This document shows positions 42,609 through 51,501 of a stretch of DNA of 64,000 nucleotides, piece after piece (position 1 is the first letter of the stretch; every line of letters starts with the position of its first letter). Origin of the DNA: Hyphobacterium marinum (lineage in GTDB: Bacteria > Pseudomonadota > Alphaproteobacteria > Caulobacterales > Maricaulaceae); the NCBI RefSeq assembly GCF_036330325.1, contig NZ_JAZDRO010000001.1, positions 984,871-1,048,870 of the forward strand, read 5' to 3'. Both the position numbers and the translations under genes were made by a program. Under the pieces are notes generated by a model. That model saw only the letters and a list, made by a program, of their open reading frames with translations. It ran no database searches and had not been told where the DNA came from.

Positions 42609-43166
42609 TCAGGTCAGTTCCATCACCTGGAACCGGGTCAGGGCCTCGCGCGGCAGGGACCAGCCGGGCCGTGCTTCGGCCGCCTGGCGGTAGCTGGCAT
42701 ATGCGCCGCGCATGTCACCGAGTTCTTCCAGCGCCACGCCCCGATTGAACAGCGCCGAAGCCCGGGCCCGGGCATTGTGCTCGATCGCGTAGTTCGCTTC
42801 GGTCAGGGCTTCCCGGTGGCGTCCGAGGTGGATGAGGGCCGCGGCGCGATTGGCCGCAATGTCCGCGGCAAGGCCGGGTGCCAGCCGGCTGGCCGACTCG
42901 AAATCGCGCAGGGCGCTTTCAAAGTCGCGCGCCGCGATCCGGACAACTCCGCGATTGACATGGGTGCGGGCACGCGCCTCGCTGGTCATGAACTGGTCCT
43001 CGATGGCCAGTGTGCAGACGCGTTGCGATTCGCGGTCGCCGCGCGCAACCAGCGCGGATTCATAGCAAACCGCGGCCGGCTCCCGTCCGATAAACGTCAT
43101 CTGCGCCGCCGCCTCGCCGGAAACCAGCAGCAGGGCTGCCGTCGAAAAAGCGATCAGTCTGAACAT
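42609..43166 (-). CDS. Exported 185-aa TPR-like repeat protein (tandem copy B)
   Basis: A 185-aa protein with a signal peptide ending EAAAQ, then MTFIGREPAAVCYESAL and TPR-type helices (THVNRGVVRIAARDFESALR, ANRAAALIHLGRHREALTEA, LFNRGVALEELGDMRGAYAS). It aligns with the gene at 41908 along its whole length, including two N-terminal cysteines, although identity is low, so the duplication is old. The long upstream frame overlaps the ctaC promoter and is not used. Confidence 0.85.
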   Translation of the reverse strand: MFRLIAFSTAALLLVSGEAAAQMTFIGREPAAVCYESALVARGDRESQRVCTLAIEDQFMTSEARARTHVNRGVVRIAARDFESALRDFESASRLAPGLAADIAANRAAALIHLGRHREALTEANYAIEHNARARASALFNRGVALEELGDMRGAYASYRQAAEARPGWSLPREALTRFQVMELT

Positions 43167-43305
43167 GATTGCCTCCCCGCAATTATGTTGATCCGCCAAG
43201 CATAGCAGACTCGCCCGGTCATGCGAAACACTGTCTGTTTTCGCAGAGATTCCATCGACATTCGCAGGCGAAAGCCGTATGCGACAAAAAAGCGCTGCAT
43301 GCGGC

Positions 43306-43334
43306 CTGACAGGGGCGGCAGGCGGCTCTATATT
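43306..43334 (+). promoter_or_regulatory. Predicted housekeeping promoter of the cytochrome oxidase operon
   Basis: CTGACA (43306-43311) and TATATT (43329-43334) are separated by 17 bases, close to the sigma70 consensus TTGACA-17-TATAAT. They lie 57 bases before the ctaC start in the gap after the divergent TPR gene. This is prediction from sequence only. Confidence 0.55.
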
Positions 43335-43390
43335 CCGCCGCGACCGGTGAGGGGGCCTCGCCGCAAAATCGCCAAAGCTTTGGGGAAGCC

Positions 43391-44275
43391 ATGCGTTTCT
43401 TGACCGCATTTGTCACAAGCTGGATCGTTCTGGCCACGGGTGCCTTTGCCCAGGCAGGGCGGCCGTCCGAAGGAGCCCTCGGGTTCCAGCGTGCCGTCAC
43501 ACCAGTGATGGAGCAGACGACCAGTTTCCACAATCTGCTTGTGATCATCATCACGGTGATCACGTTGTTCGTTCTGGCGCTGCTGATCTGGGTCATCATC
43601 CGGTACCGCGCTTCGGCCAACCCGACCCCGTCAACGACCAGCCACAACACGTTGCTGGAAGTGCTGTGGACGGCGGTGCCCGTGCTGATCCTCGTTGTGA
43701 TCGCCGTGCCGTCCTTCCGCCTGCTCTACGCCCAGGACGTCATCCCCGATGGCGTACGGGAAGTGAATGGCGAAGTGATCGCTGCTCCCTCCTTTACCAT
43801 CAAGGCGACCGGCTATCAGTGGTATTGGGGCTATGAGTATGCGGACCTGGGGATTGGCGAGTATTTCTCCAGCATGGTCCCGGACGAGGAAATCGACACT
43901 GCGGCCGGACAGCTCCGCCTGTTGTCGGTCGACTATCCGCTGGTGGTTCCGGTTGGCGCGACCGTGCGCATGCAGGTGACCGCCGCTGACGTGATCCACA
44001 ACTGGGCGATGCCCTCCTTCGGTATCAAGATGGATGCGATCCCGGGCCGTCTGAACGAGACCTGGTTCCGCGCCGATGAGGAAGGCACCTATTACGGGCA
44101 ATGTTCCGAGCTTTGCGGGCTGCGCCACGCCTTCATGCCGATCGAGGTTCGCGTCGTGTCGCAAGCCGAGTTCGATGCCTGGGCTGCGGCGGCTGCCGAA
44201 GATCCGGATGCTGCCAACGCGCTGTTGGCGCAATTTGAAACCGACCGGCGCGAGACGCGCCTTGCTGCGCGCTGA
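43391..44275 (+). CDS. ctaC: Cytochrome c oxidase subunit II
   Basis: A 294-aa subunit II of the aa3 oxidase. It has a signal sequence (1-20), two membrane helices (about 48-70 and 90-112) and a periplasmic cupredoxin domain. The binuclear CuA site is complete: His203 (VIHNW), Cys238, Glu240, Cys242, His246 and Met249 in GQCSELCGLRHAFM. The aromatic ATGYQWYWGYEY for cytochrome c electron entry is present. There is no fused cytochrome c domain, so it is a plain aa3-type subunit. First gene of the operon. Confidence 0.97.
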   Translation: MRFLTAFVTSWIVLATGAFAQAGRPSEGALGFQRAVTPVMEQTTSFHNLLVIIITVITLFVLALLIWVIIRYRASANPTPSTTSHNTLLEVLWTAVPVLILVVIAVPSFRLLYAQDVIPDGVREVNGEVIAAPSFTIKATGYQWYWGYEYADLGIGEYFSSMVPDEEIDTAAGQLRLLSVDYPLVVPVGATVRMQVTAADVIHNWAMPSFGIKMDAIPGRLNETWFRADEEGTYYGQCSELCGLRHAFMPIEVRVVSQAEFDAWAAAAAEDPDAANALLAQFETDRRETRLAAR

Positions 44276-44286
44276 GGAGACGAGAC

Positions 44287-45912
44287 ATGAGTGACGCTGC
44301 TGCGCACGCGGAAGACCACAAGCCGAGCCTCTGGAATCCGGCCCGCTGGCTGTTTTCCACCAACCACAAGGATATCGGTACGATGTACCTGGTGTTCGCC
44401 ATCGTGGCGGGCATCATCGGTTTCACCCTGTCCGGCTTCATCCGGATGGAGCTGGCCGAGCCGGGCCTGCAACTCTTTGGCGGTCAGATCGGCAATGAGC
44501 ACATGTACAATGTGTTCGTGACCGGCCACGGCCTGATCATGGTGTTCTTCGTTGTCATGCCGGCGATGATCGGCGGTTTCGGCAACTGGTTCGTTCCGCT
44601 GATGATCGGTGCGCCGGACATGGCCTTCCCGCGGATGAACAACATCTCGTTCTGGCTGCTGCCGGCGGCCTTCGCGCTTCTGCTGATTTCGATGTTCGTG
44701 CCGGGTAATGGCTCGGGCAACGGGTTTGGCGGCGGCTGGGTGATCTATCCACCGCTGTCGACCAGCGGCCACCCCGGACCGGCGATGGATTTCGCCATCC
44801 TGTCGCTGCACCTCGCCGGTGCGTCGTCGATCCTCGGTGCGATCAACTTCATCACCACCATCTTCAACATGCGCGCACCGGGCATGACGCTGCACAAGAT
44901 GCCGCTCTTCGCCTGGTCGATCCTTGTGACCGCCTTCCTGCTGCTGCTCTCGCTGCCGGTCCTTGCGGGCGCGATCACCATGCTGCTGACCGACCGGAAT
45001 TTCGGGACGACCTTCTTCGACCCGGCCGGCGGCGGCGACCCGGTGATGTTCCAGCACCTGTTCTGGTTCTTCGGTCACCCGGAAGTCTACATCATGATCC
45101 TGCCGGGCTTCGGCATGATCAGCCATATCGTGTCGACCTTCTCGAGAAAGCCGGTCTTCGGCTATCTCGGCATGGCCTATGCCATGGTGGCGATCGGCTT
45201 CATCGGCTTCATCGTGTGGGCGCACCACATGTACACGGTCGGCATGGCTGTTGACCTGAAGGCCTATTTCGTGGCCGCGACGATGATCATCGCGGTGCCG
45301 ACCGGCATCAAGATTTTCTCGTGGATCGCGACGATGTGGGGCGGGTCGATCTCGTTCAAGACACCCATGGTCTGGGCGGTCGGCTTCATCTTCCTGTTCA
45401 CCGTTGGTGGCGTGACCGGTGTGGTGCTGGCCAATGCCGGCGTCGACCAGTCGCTGCACGACACCTATTACGTGGTGGCGCACTTCCACTATGTGCTGTC
45501 GCTGGGCGCGATCTTCTCGATCTTCGCGGGCTTCTACTACTGGCTCGAGAAGATGAGCGGGTACAAGTATTCCGAATTCCTCGGACAGGCCCACTTCTGG
45601 ATCACCTTCGTTGGCGTGAACCTGATCTTCTTCCCGCAGCACTTCCTCGGGTTGAACGGCATGCCGCGCCGCTATGTCGATTATCCGGACGCGTTCGCCT
45701 ACTGGAACATGGTGTCCTCGATCGGCTACGTCGTGACGGCTGTCGGGACGCTGGTCTTCTTCGTGATGCTGGCCGACACCTTCCTGCGCCGCCGTCCGGG
45801 CGTCGCCAACCCGTGGGGTGAAGGCGCGACCACGCTGGAGTGGACGCTGTCCTCGCCGCCGCCTTTCCACCAGTTCTCCGAGCTGCCGAAGATCAAGCCG
45901 GATTCGCACTAG
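44287..45912 (+). CDS. ctaD: Cytochrome c oxidase subunit I
   Basis: The 541-aa catalytic subunit, with 12 membrane helices. Heme a ligands are His81 (VTGHGLIM) and His400, and the heme a3 ligand is His398 (VAHFHY). CuB is bound by His264, with cross-linked Tyr268 in GHPEVYI, and by His313-His314. Glu266 marks an A1-type proton-pumping heme-copper oxidase. It lies 11 bases after ctaC. A perfect 10-bp hairpin follows its stop. Confidence 0.98.
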   Translation: MSDAAAHAEDHKPSLWNPARWLFSTNHKDIGTMYLVFAIVAGIIGFTLSGFIRMELAEPGLQLFGGQIGNEHMYNVFVTGHGLIMVFFVVMPAMIGGFGNWFVPLMIGAPDMAFPRMNNISFWLLPAAFALLLISMFVPGNGSGNGFGGGWVIYPPLSTSGHPGPAMDFAILSLHLAGASSILGAINFITTIFNMRAPGMTLHKMPLFAWSILVTAFLLLLSLPVLAGAITMLLTDRNFGTTFFDPAGGGDPVMFQHLFWFFGHPEVYIMILPGFGMISHIVSTFSRKPVFGYLGMAYAMVAIGFIGFIVWAHHMYTVGMAVDLKAYFVAATMIIAVPTGIKIFSWIATMWGGSISFKTPMVWAVGFIFLFTVGGVTGVVLANAGVDQSLHDTYYVVAHFHYVLSLGAIFSIFAGFYYWLEKMSGYKYSEFLGQAHFWITFVGVNLIFFPQHFLGLNGMPRRYVDYPDAFAYWNMVSSIGYVVTAVGTLVFFVMLADTFLRRRPGVANPWGEGATTLEWTLSSPPPFHQFSELPKIKPDSH

Positions 45913-45918
45913 GGACCG

Positions 45919-45942
45919 GCCCGGCGGAGTGATCCGCCGGGC
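45919..45942 (+). other. Intra-operon RNA hairpin after ctaD
   Basis: GCCCGGCGGA and TCCGCCGGGC pair over 10 bases with a GTGA tetraloop, 6 bases after the ctaD stop and 26 before ctaB. No T-run follows. A stable 3' hairpin here could protect the ctaCD message or partly attenuate the assembly genes, giving more oxidase subunits than assembly factors. Confidence 0.6.
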
Positions 45943-45968
45943 TGTGTTCGCCATAACGCCAGAAACGT

Positions 45969-46958
45969 ATGACCACGCCCGTCTCATCTGCCCCGGCTGA
46001 CGCCGTGACGGCGGCCCCCGCCGAATGGGGTGACTATCTCGCGCTGATGAAGCCGCGGGTGATGACGCTTGTCGTGTTCACGGCCTTTGCGGGCTATGTC
46101 GCCGCGCCGGGGAGCATCCACCCGGTTATGGCTGCCATCGCCATTTTCGCGCTGGCGCTGGGGGCCGGGGCGGCCGGCGCGCTCAACATGGCCTATGACG
46201 CGGACATCGACGCGCGCATGCGCCGGACCCGCAAGCGTCCGGTCCCGCAAGGCAAGGTCAGCGTGTCGGATGCCTATGGGTTCGGCATCGTCGGTGCCGC
46301 TCTGTCGGTTATCCTGATGGCGCTCAGCGCGAACTATGTCGCAGCGGGCCTGCTGGCGTTCTCGATCTTCTTCTACGCCGTCATCTACACGATGGGGCTG
46401 AAGCGCCGCACGCCTCAGAACATCGTCATTGGCGGTGCCGCCGGGGCCTTCCCGCCGATGATCGGCTGGGCCGCCGCGACCGGGTCGGTGTCGCTCGATG
46501 CGGTCATCCTCTTTGCCATTATCTTTTTGTGGACGCCGCCCCATTCCTGGGCGCTGGCGCTCTACAAGTCGGGCGACTATGCCGATGCCGGCGTGCCGAT
46601 GATGCCGGTCGCCAAGGGCGCAGCGCGCACGCGACTGGAAATCCTGATCTACTCGCTGATCCTCGTGCCCTTCGCCGTGGCCCCGGTCTTCACCGGGCTG
46701 GGCGGCGCGCTTTACGCCGTGGCTTCGGTCGGCGGCGGCGCGCTCTTCCTGATCATGGCCGTCCGTGTCTGGCAGTCGAAAGCGGGTGAGGCCGGTTCCG
46801 CTGAAGAGGGCGCGCTCTATGCGGTCCGCAAGGGCGACCGTCATGCCCGCGATCTTTTCGCCTATTCCATTGGCTATCTCGCCCTCCTGTTCGCCGCGCT
46901 GATCGCCGAGCATGGTCTTGGCGCACACGTCGCGCTTGGCTTCGGGGGTGCATCATGA
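45969..46958 (+). CDS. ctaB: Protoheme IX farnesyltransferase (heme O synthase)
   Basis: A 329-aa UbiA-superfamily membrane enzyme that adds farnesyl to heme b, making heme o on the route to heme a. The Asp-rich motif NMAYDADIDARMRRTRKRP and a later FLWTPPHSWALALYKSGDYADAGVPMMP-type region (key: WTPPHSW, DYADAGVPM) identify it. About nine helices are present. Its stop overlaps the start of the coxF gene. Heme A synthase (ctaA) is not in this window. Confidence 0.97.
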   Translation: MTTPVSSAPADAVTAAPAEWGDYLALMKPRVMTLVVFTAFAGYVAAPGSIHPVMAAIAIFALALGAGAAGALNMAYDADIDARMRRTRKRPVPQGKVSVSDAYGFGIVGAALSVILMALSANYVAAGLLAFSIFFYAVIYTMGLKRRTPQNIVIGGAAGAFPPMIGWAAATGSVSLDAVILFAIIFLWTPPHSWALALYKSGDYADAGVPMMPVAKGAARTRLEILIYSLILVPFAVAPVFTGLGGALYAVASVGGGALFLIMAVRVWQSKAGEAGSAEEGALYAVRKGDRHARDLFAYSIGYLALLFAALIAEHGLGAHVALGFGGAS

Positions 46959-47152
46959 GTGAGCCAACCGTGCAGGACGCCAGCAAGACGACACCGGACC
47001 TCACGCCCGAAGAACAGGCCCGCCGCGCGTTCGAGAAGGCGCGCGATCGCCGCAACAAGATGATCGCGCTAGGGCTCGTCGCCTTTGCCGTTCTAATCTT
47101 CACCATCACCGCCATCCGCCTCTACCAGAATACCGGGGGCGCGGCGGGATGA
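46955..47152 (+). CDS. CoxF-like small membrane protein of the oxidase operon
   Basis: A 65-aa protein with a charged N-terminal half (LTPEEQARRAFEKARDRRNK) and one membrane helix (about 37-57). Small proteins of this kind lie between ctaB and ctaG in alphaproteobacteria and are often called CoxF; an assembly role is assumed. It overlaps both neighbours by 4 bases (ATGA), so all three are translated together. Confidence 0.85.
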   Translation: MSEPTVQDASKTTPDLTPEEQARRAFEKARDRRNKMIALGLVAFAVLIFTITAIRLYQNTGGAAG

Positions 47153-47727
47153 AGTGGCTGCCGGAAAACCGCAACACGCGCGTTCTGGCGATCTGTGCCA
47201 GTGTGGCCGTGGCCATGGTGGGCGCGGCCTATGCGTCGGTGCCGCTCTACAACCTGTTCTGCCGCGTCACCGGTTATGGCGGGACGACCCAGGTCGCCCA
47301 GTACAACGACGAGACGCGCATTCTCGACCGCACGGTCGAGGTCCGTTTCGATGCCAGCCGTGAAAACGGGTTTCCCTGGACGTTCGAGCCCGTGCAGCGC
47401 TCGATGACCGTGCGCCTGGGTGAAACGGCGATTGCCTATTATCGCGCGACCAACAATTCCGACCGCGCGATTACCGGGACGGCGACGTACAATGTCACGC
47501 CCTACAAGGCGGCCCCGTTCTTTTCCAAGCTGGAATGCTTCTGCTTTACCGAGCAGACGCTGCAGCCGGGTGAAAGCATTGAAATGCCGGTGCTCTTCTT
47601 CGTTGATGCGGAGATGGACGCCGAAAGCCGGTATGACGACGTGACCACGATCACGCTGTCCTACACCTTCTTTGAATCGCAAGCTGAAGTGGCTGGCGCG
47701 GCAGTTGGCCGCGACGCCGCGCCATAA
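47149..47727 (+). CDS. ctaG: Cytochrome c oxidase assembly protein CtaG/Cox11
   Basis: A 192-aa copper chaperone that delivers copper to CuB of subunit I. It has one N-terminal membrane helix (about 10-30), VPLYNLFCRVTGYGG and a periplasmic Ig-like domain with the copper-binding CFCF motif in LECFCFTEQ, plus PVLFFVDAEM. The length is usual. It is coupled to the CoxF-like gene. Confidence 0.97.
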   Translation: MKWLPENRNTRVLAICASVAVAMVGAAYASVPLYNLFCRVTGYGGTTQVAQYNDETRILDRTVEVRFDASRENGFPWTFEPVQRSMTVRLGETAIAYYRATNNSDRAITGTATYNVTPYKAAPFFSKLECFCFTEQTLQPGESIEMPVLFFVDAEMDAESRYDDVTTITLSYTFFESQAEVAGAAVGRDAAP

Positions 47728-47805
47728 GATTGATCCGGCGCGCCGCGCCGGGTATCAGGGGCATGAAAACTGCCTCGCATTTGGGGAATCGCAGGAGACG
47801 CGCGC

Positions 47806-48666
47806 ATGGCTGGGCACGCCGTAAAGCATGACTACCACCTTGTAGATCCGAGCCCGTGGCCGGTCGTCGGGTCCTTCTTCGGATTCGTGCTGGCCTTCGG
47901 CGCGATCATCTTCATGAAGGGTCTGGTCTCCGACCCCGAGCACTGGGCCTATTTCTTCATGCATGAAGGCGCGCCCTGGCTGATGGGCCTTGGCTTCCTG
48001 GGTGTGCTCTACACCATGTTCGGCTGGTGGTCGGACGTGATCAAGGAAAGCCGCGCGGGCGACCACACCCCGGTCGTCGATATCGGCCTGCGCTATGGCA
48101 TGATCCTCTTCATCGCGTCCGAAGTCATGTTCTTCGTGGCCTGGTTCTGGATCTTCTTCGAAGGCGCGATCTTCCACGATGTCCGCCTGCTGGAAGGCTG
48201 GGACCAGTGGCCGGTGGTTGACCCGACGACGGGTCATGTCACCGAGACATTCGACCCTTGGCACATTCCGCTGATGAACACGCTGGTCCTGCTGCTGTCG
48301 GGCACGACGGTCACCTGGGCGCACCACGCGCTTCAGCATGGCGACCGCCGCGGCGCGACCTGGGGCCTGCTGATCACCGTCCTTCTCGGTCTCGGCTTCA
48401 CTGCGCTGCAGGTTTACGAATACAGCCACGCCCATTTCGGCTTCTCTGGAAACCTCTATGGCGCGAGCTTCTTCATGGCGACGGGCTTCCACGGGGCGCA
48501 CGTCATTATCGGGACGCTGTTCCTGGCGGTCTGCCTGTTCCGCCTGCTGGCCGGTCATTTCACGCCGAAGAAGCATTTCGGTCTCGAAGCGGCCGCCTGG
48601 TACTGGCACTTCGTTGACGTGGTGTGGCTCTTCCTCTTCACCTTCGTCTACGTCGTCTTCGAATAA
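47806..48666 (+). CDS. ctaE: Cytochrome c oxidase subunit III
   Basis: A 286-aa seven-helix subunit. Family features include HDYHLVDPSPWPVVGS at the N-terminus, WWSDVIKES, SEVMFFVAWFWIFFE with the conserved Glu, TGFHGAHVIIGT and WYWHFVDVVWLFLF at the end. It lies 78 bases after ctaG. Confidence 0.98.
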   Translation: MAGHAVKHDYHLVDPSPWPVVGSFFGFVLAFGAIIFMKGLVSDPEHWAYFFMHEGAPWLMGLGFLGVLYTMFGWWSDVIKESRAGDHTPVVDIGLRYGMILFIASEVMFFVAWFWIFFEGAIFHDVRLLEGWDQWPVVDPTTGHVTETFDPWHIPLMNTLVLLLSGTTVTWAHHALQHGDRRGATWGLLITVLLGLGFTALQVYEYSHAHFGFSGNLYGASFFMATGFHGAHVIIGTLFLAVCLFRLLAGHFTPKKHFGLEAAAWYWHFVDVVWLFLFTFVYVVFE

Positions 48667-48667
48667 C

Positions 48668-49033
48668 ATGTCGGGCCCCTCGGCCATCGCCGCAGGATTG
48701 CGCGGGCGTTGCCCCTCCTGCGGCGAGGGTGACATGTTTGCCGGATTCCTGAGAATCGCACCGTCCTGCGACGCTTGCGGCTTCGACTATAGCGTGGCCG
48801 ATATCGGGGATGGTGCCGCCGTCTTCGTGATGTTCGTCGCCGGATTCGTCGTCGTGCTGCCGGCGCTGTTCGTCGAGGTCGCCTACCAGCCGCCAGTCTG
48901 GGTGCATGCTCTGCTGTGGCTGCCGCTGACACTGGTGGTCTGTCTGGCTCTGCTGCGTCCGTTCAAGGGCATGCTGTTTGCGCTGCAGGTCAAACACAAG
49001 GCCGAGGAGGCCCGGTTCGAGGACCGGATCTAG
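48668..49033 (+). CDS. DUF983 family membrane protein
   Basis: A 121-aa protein with an N-terminal zinc-ribbon-like pair, CPSC (about 15-18) and CDAC (35-38), followed by two membrane helices (about 50-70 and 78-98). DUF983 proteins sit between subunit III and SURF1 in alphaproteobacterial oxidase operons, as here, and probably assist assembly. The ATG begins one base after the ctaE stop. Confidence 0.92.
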   Translation: MSGPSAIAAGLRGRCPSCGEGDMFAGFLRIAPSCDACGFDYSVADIGDGAAVFVMFVAGFVVVLPALFVEVAYQPPVWVHALLWLPLTLVVCLALLRPFKGMLFALQVKHKAEEARFEDRI

Positions 49034-49042
49034 AGCCGGGGG

Positions 49043-49729
49043 ATGGTCTTCCGGCCCCTTCCGCTTCTATCCTTTCTGACCCTTGTTGCGCTTGCGCTGC
49101 TGGTCTGGCTGGGCCTGTGGCAACTCTCCCGCATGGACGAGAAGGCAGATGCGATCGCTGCCTTCGAAGCAGCCAGCGACGTTGCTCCGGTCTCTATCGA
49201 AGACGCGCTATGCGGCGATACCGTCCTCTATGGACAGCGCATTGCGCGCCCCGACCTGCCCGTCGACGTCGAACTTCGTTTCTTTGGACGCGATGGCGCG
49301 GATGTCGCCGGATGGCGGCTGTTCAGCGCCGTGGCTGTTCCGGACTGCGCAGGGGCTGATACGGGGCCTGCCCTGCTGGTCGAATCCGGATTTGTTGCTC
49401 TTGACGGGAGCCGGACAATGCTGGACGGCCCGCTGACCCTTGAGGCGGCTCCCGCGCGCGGGATGTTTGATGCCGACAATGACCCGGCATCTGGTACCTT
49501 TCACCACTATGACGCGACAGAGATGGCCGCGGCGCTGGGCTTGCCGGCCGTTTCCGATCTGATGTGGCTCACCGCCCGCCCGTCCGGACTTCCCCCGCAT
49601 CTGGCCCAGACCCCGCCCTCTCGGCATCTGGGCTATGCGCTGACCTGGTTCGGTTTCGCGATCACGCTTTTGGGCGTCTATATCGCCTTCCATGTCACCC
49701 GGGGGCGGCTGGGCTTCACCCGGCGTTAG
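49043..49729 (+). CDS. SURF1 family oxidase assembly protein
   Basis: A 228-aa protein with one helix at each end (about 7-25 and 205-222) around a periplasmic domain. LGLWQLSRMDEK at the N-terminus, ESGFVALD and HLGYALTWFGFA near the C-terminus fit SURF1/Shy1, which helps insert heme a into subunit I. It ends the oxidase gene set. Confidence 0.93.
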   Translation: MVFRPLPLLSFLTLVALALLVWLGLWQLSRMDEKADAIAAFEAASDVAPVSIEDALCGDTVLYGQRIARPDLPVDVELRFFGRDGADVAGWRLFSAVAVPDCAGADTGPALLVESGFVALDGSRTMLDGPLTLEAAPARGMFDADNDPASGTFHHYDATEMAAALGLPAVSDLMWLTARPSGLPPHLAQTPPSRHLGYALTWFGFAITLLGVYIAFHVTRGRLGFTRR

Positions 49730-49797
49730 CCGTTTGCAGGTAATGTCATTCCCCCGGCCCGCGATGCCGGGTGATGGAACCGAACGATCGAGGCACT

Positions 49798-50376
49798 ATG
49801 GCGCTGTGGCGTGAGGAAACCGTTCCCGTTGAACTCACCAGCCGGCTGATCACCATGCGTGCGCCGTTGGGCGACGATTACGACGCCTGGGCCAAGCTGC
49901 GCTCGGCGAGCCGCAATCACACCTCGCCCTGGGAACCGGCCTGGTCAGCAGACGAGCTGACCCGGTCTTCCTATCGCAAGCGAATCCGCAGCTATGAAAC
50001 CGCCTGGCACGAAGGCAGCGGCTATCCCTTCTTCGTCTTCCGGCGGAAGGACCATGTTTTCCTCGGTGCCTGCAACCTCAACAACGTCCGGCGCGGCGTC
50101 CTGCAGGCCGCCGATATCGGCTACTGGATCGGCACCCCTTATCTGCGGCGCGGTTTCGCGCGCGAGGCGGTGCGCCTGATAGTCGGCTTCGCCTTTGACG
50201 AAGTCGGGCTGCACCGGATCGAGGCCGCCTGCCGGCCGGAAAATGATCCGTCCAAGACGCTGCTGACCGGGCTCGGCTTTCAGCCTGAAGGGATCGCGCG
50301 GAAATATCTCAAGATCGCCGGCGAGTGGCATGACCACGAGAAATTCGCGCTGCTCAGCTCGGACGCGCGTCCGTGA
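49798..50376 (+). CDS. GNAT N-acetyltransferase, RimJ/RimL type
   Basis: A 192-aa acetyltransferase resembling ribosomal-protein Ser/Ala acetyltransferases. DIGYWIGTPYLRRGFAREAV contains the acetyl-CoA loop (R-R-G-F-A), followed by HRIEAACRPENDPSKTLLTGLGF. The start at MALWREETV was chosen for the nearby GAGG; ATG 49774 and GTG 49771 are in frame. The true substrate is unknown. Its TGA overlaps the GTG of the EAL gene. Confidence 0.9.
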   Translation: MALWREETVPVELTSRLITMRAPLGDDYDAWAKLRSASRNHTSPWEPAWSADELTRSSYRKRIRSYETAWHEGSGYPFFVFRRKDHVFLGACNLNNVRRGVLQAADIGYWIGTPYLRRGFAREAVRLIVGFAFDEVGLHRIEAACRPENDPSKTLLTGLGFQPEGIARKYLKIAGEWHDHEKFALLSSDARP

Positions 50377-51497
50377 CCGGGCCCGCGGAAAAGGCGGTCG
50401 CGGCGGCCCGCGCGCTGACCTTCACCGCCGATTTCGAAGCGATTTCCTTTGCCGGCGATCCGGGCCTGTTTGACCTCGGTGCGGATAGCTACGCCTTTTT
50501 CGACTTTCTCGATGGTGTGGCTCCAGTCGATCGCGAGCGGCTGGAACGTGCGCTTGGCAGCGACCGGATCGATTCCCGCCTGCGCCTGGTCGCCGGGGAC
50601 GGGCATGTCCGCTATGCCCGGCTGATCGGCGAACGGGGAAGTGACGGGGTGATGCGCGGCCTGATGACGCCGGCCGGGGCGACCGATACCGGCGCGCGAG
50701 GACGCGTCGCGGCCGAGGGTGAACTCAATGACGGGGTCTGTGCGGGCGAGATCGTCGCGCATTACCAACCGATCATCGCGCTGGAGACGGGCCGGCTTGC
50801 CGGGTTCGAGGCGCTGGCGCGCTGGGACCGACCGGGAATTGGCATTGTGGGGCCCGATGATTTCCTCGGCCTTGCCGACGAACTCGATCTGCTCGACCGG
50901 ATCGGGCGGCAGGTGCGCAGCAATGCGGCGCGCGATCTCGCGGCCTGGCGCGCCGCCAATCCGCACGCGCCGCTCTTCGTGGCGGCGAATGCCACGGTCA
51001 GCGAGCTGTTGTCAGACGGGTTTGCCGACACGCTGATTGCCGATGTGACGGCACCGGGTCTGCGGGCTGGAGCCTACAAGCTGGAGATTGCCGAGACCGA
51101 GTTGATGCGTCAGCCCGAGGAGGCCGAGGCGGTCATTCGCGACCTGAAGGCGGCGGGCATCTCGATAGCGCTTGATGATTTCGGGACGGGGTATTCCTCG
51201 CTGTCGCGGCTGGACCGGTTCAACTTCGATACGGTCAAGATCGACCGGTATTTCGTGCGGGCACTCGCGGCCGCCGAGAGCGCGTCGAAAGTCGTCGAAT
51301 CCGTACTCCAGCTGGCTCGCCATTTCGGCATGACCGTCGTGGCCGAGGGCGTCGAGGATGCAGAAACGGCGGCGCGGCTGGCCGATATGGGGTGCGATTA
51401 CGCGCAAGGGTTTCGCTATGCGGGAGCGGTCGATGAGGCTGCTGCCGCGGTCCTATCGTCGAACGGGCTGGACGGGCGGTTCGGTCCGCCGGTCTAA
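50373..51497 (+). CDS. PAS-like/EAL cyclic-di-GMP phosphodiesterase
   Basis: A 374-aa cytoplasmic protein. The N-terminal 110 residues have PAS-like features (FDLGADSYAFFDFLDGVAPVDRE), and an EAL domain follows (about 120-365). The catalytic set looks complete: FEALARW (the EAL motif), NATVSE, LEIAETEL, LDDFGTGYSSL, VKIDRYF and VVAEGVED. It should hydrolyse c-di-GMP to pGpG. No GGDEF domain is present. The GTG start overlaps the acetyltransferase stop (GTGA), so expression is linked. Confidence 0.92.
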   Translation: MTGPAEKAVAAARALTFTADFEAISFAGDPGLFDLGADSYAFFDFLDGVAPVDRERLERALGSDRIDSRLRLVAGDGHVRYARLIGERGSDGVMRGLMTPAGATDTGARGRVAAEGELNDGVCAGEIVAHYQPIIALETGRLAGFEALARWDRPGIGIVGPDDFLGLADELDLLDRIGRQVRSNAARDLAAWRAANPHAPLFVAANATVSELLSDGFADTLIADVTAPGLRAGAYKLEIAETELMRQPEEAEAVIRDLKAAGISIALDDFGTGYSSLSRLDRFNFDTVKIDRYFVRALAAAESASKVVESVLQLARHFGMTVVAEGVEDAETAARLADMGCDYAQGFRYAGAVDEAAAAVLSSNGLDGRFGPPV

Positions 51498-51501
51498 CGT
51501 G

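Noticed and set aside
44092..45987. A 631-codon open frame antisense to ctaC and ctaD
   Set aside because: It mirrors two highly conserved oxidase genes in GC-rich DNA. The predicted protein is a His/Arg/Asp-rich low-complexity sequence with no family features.
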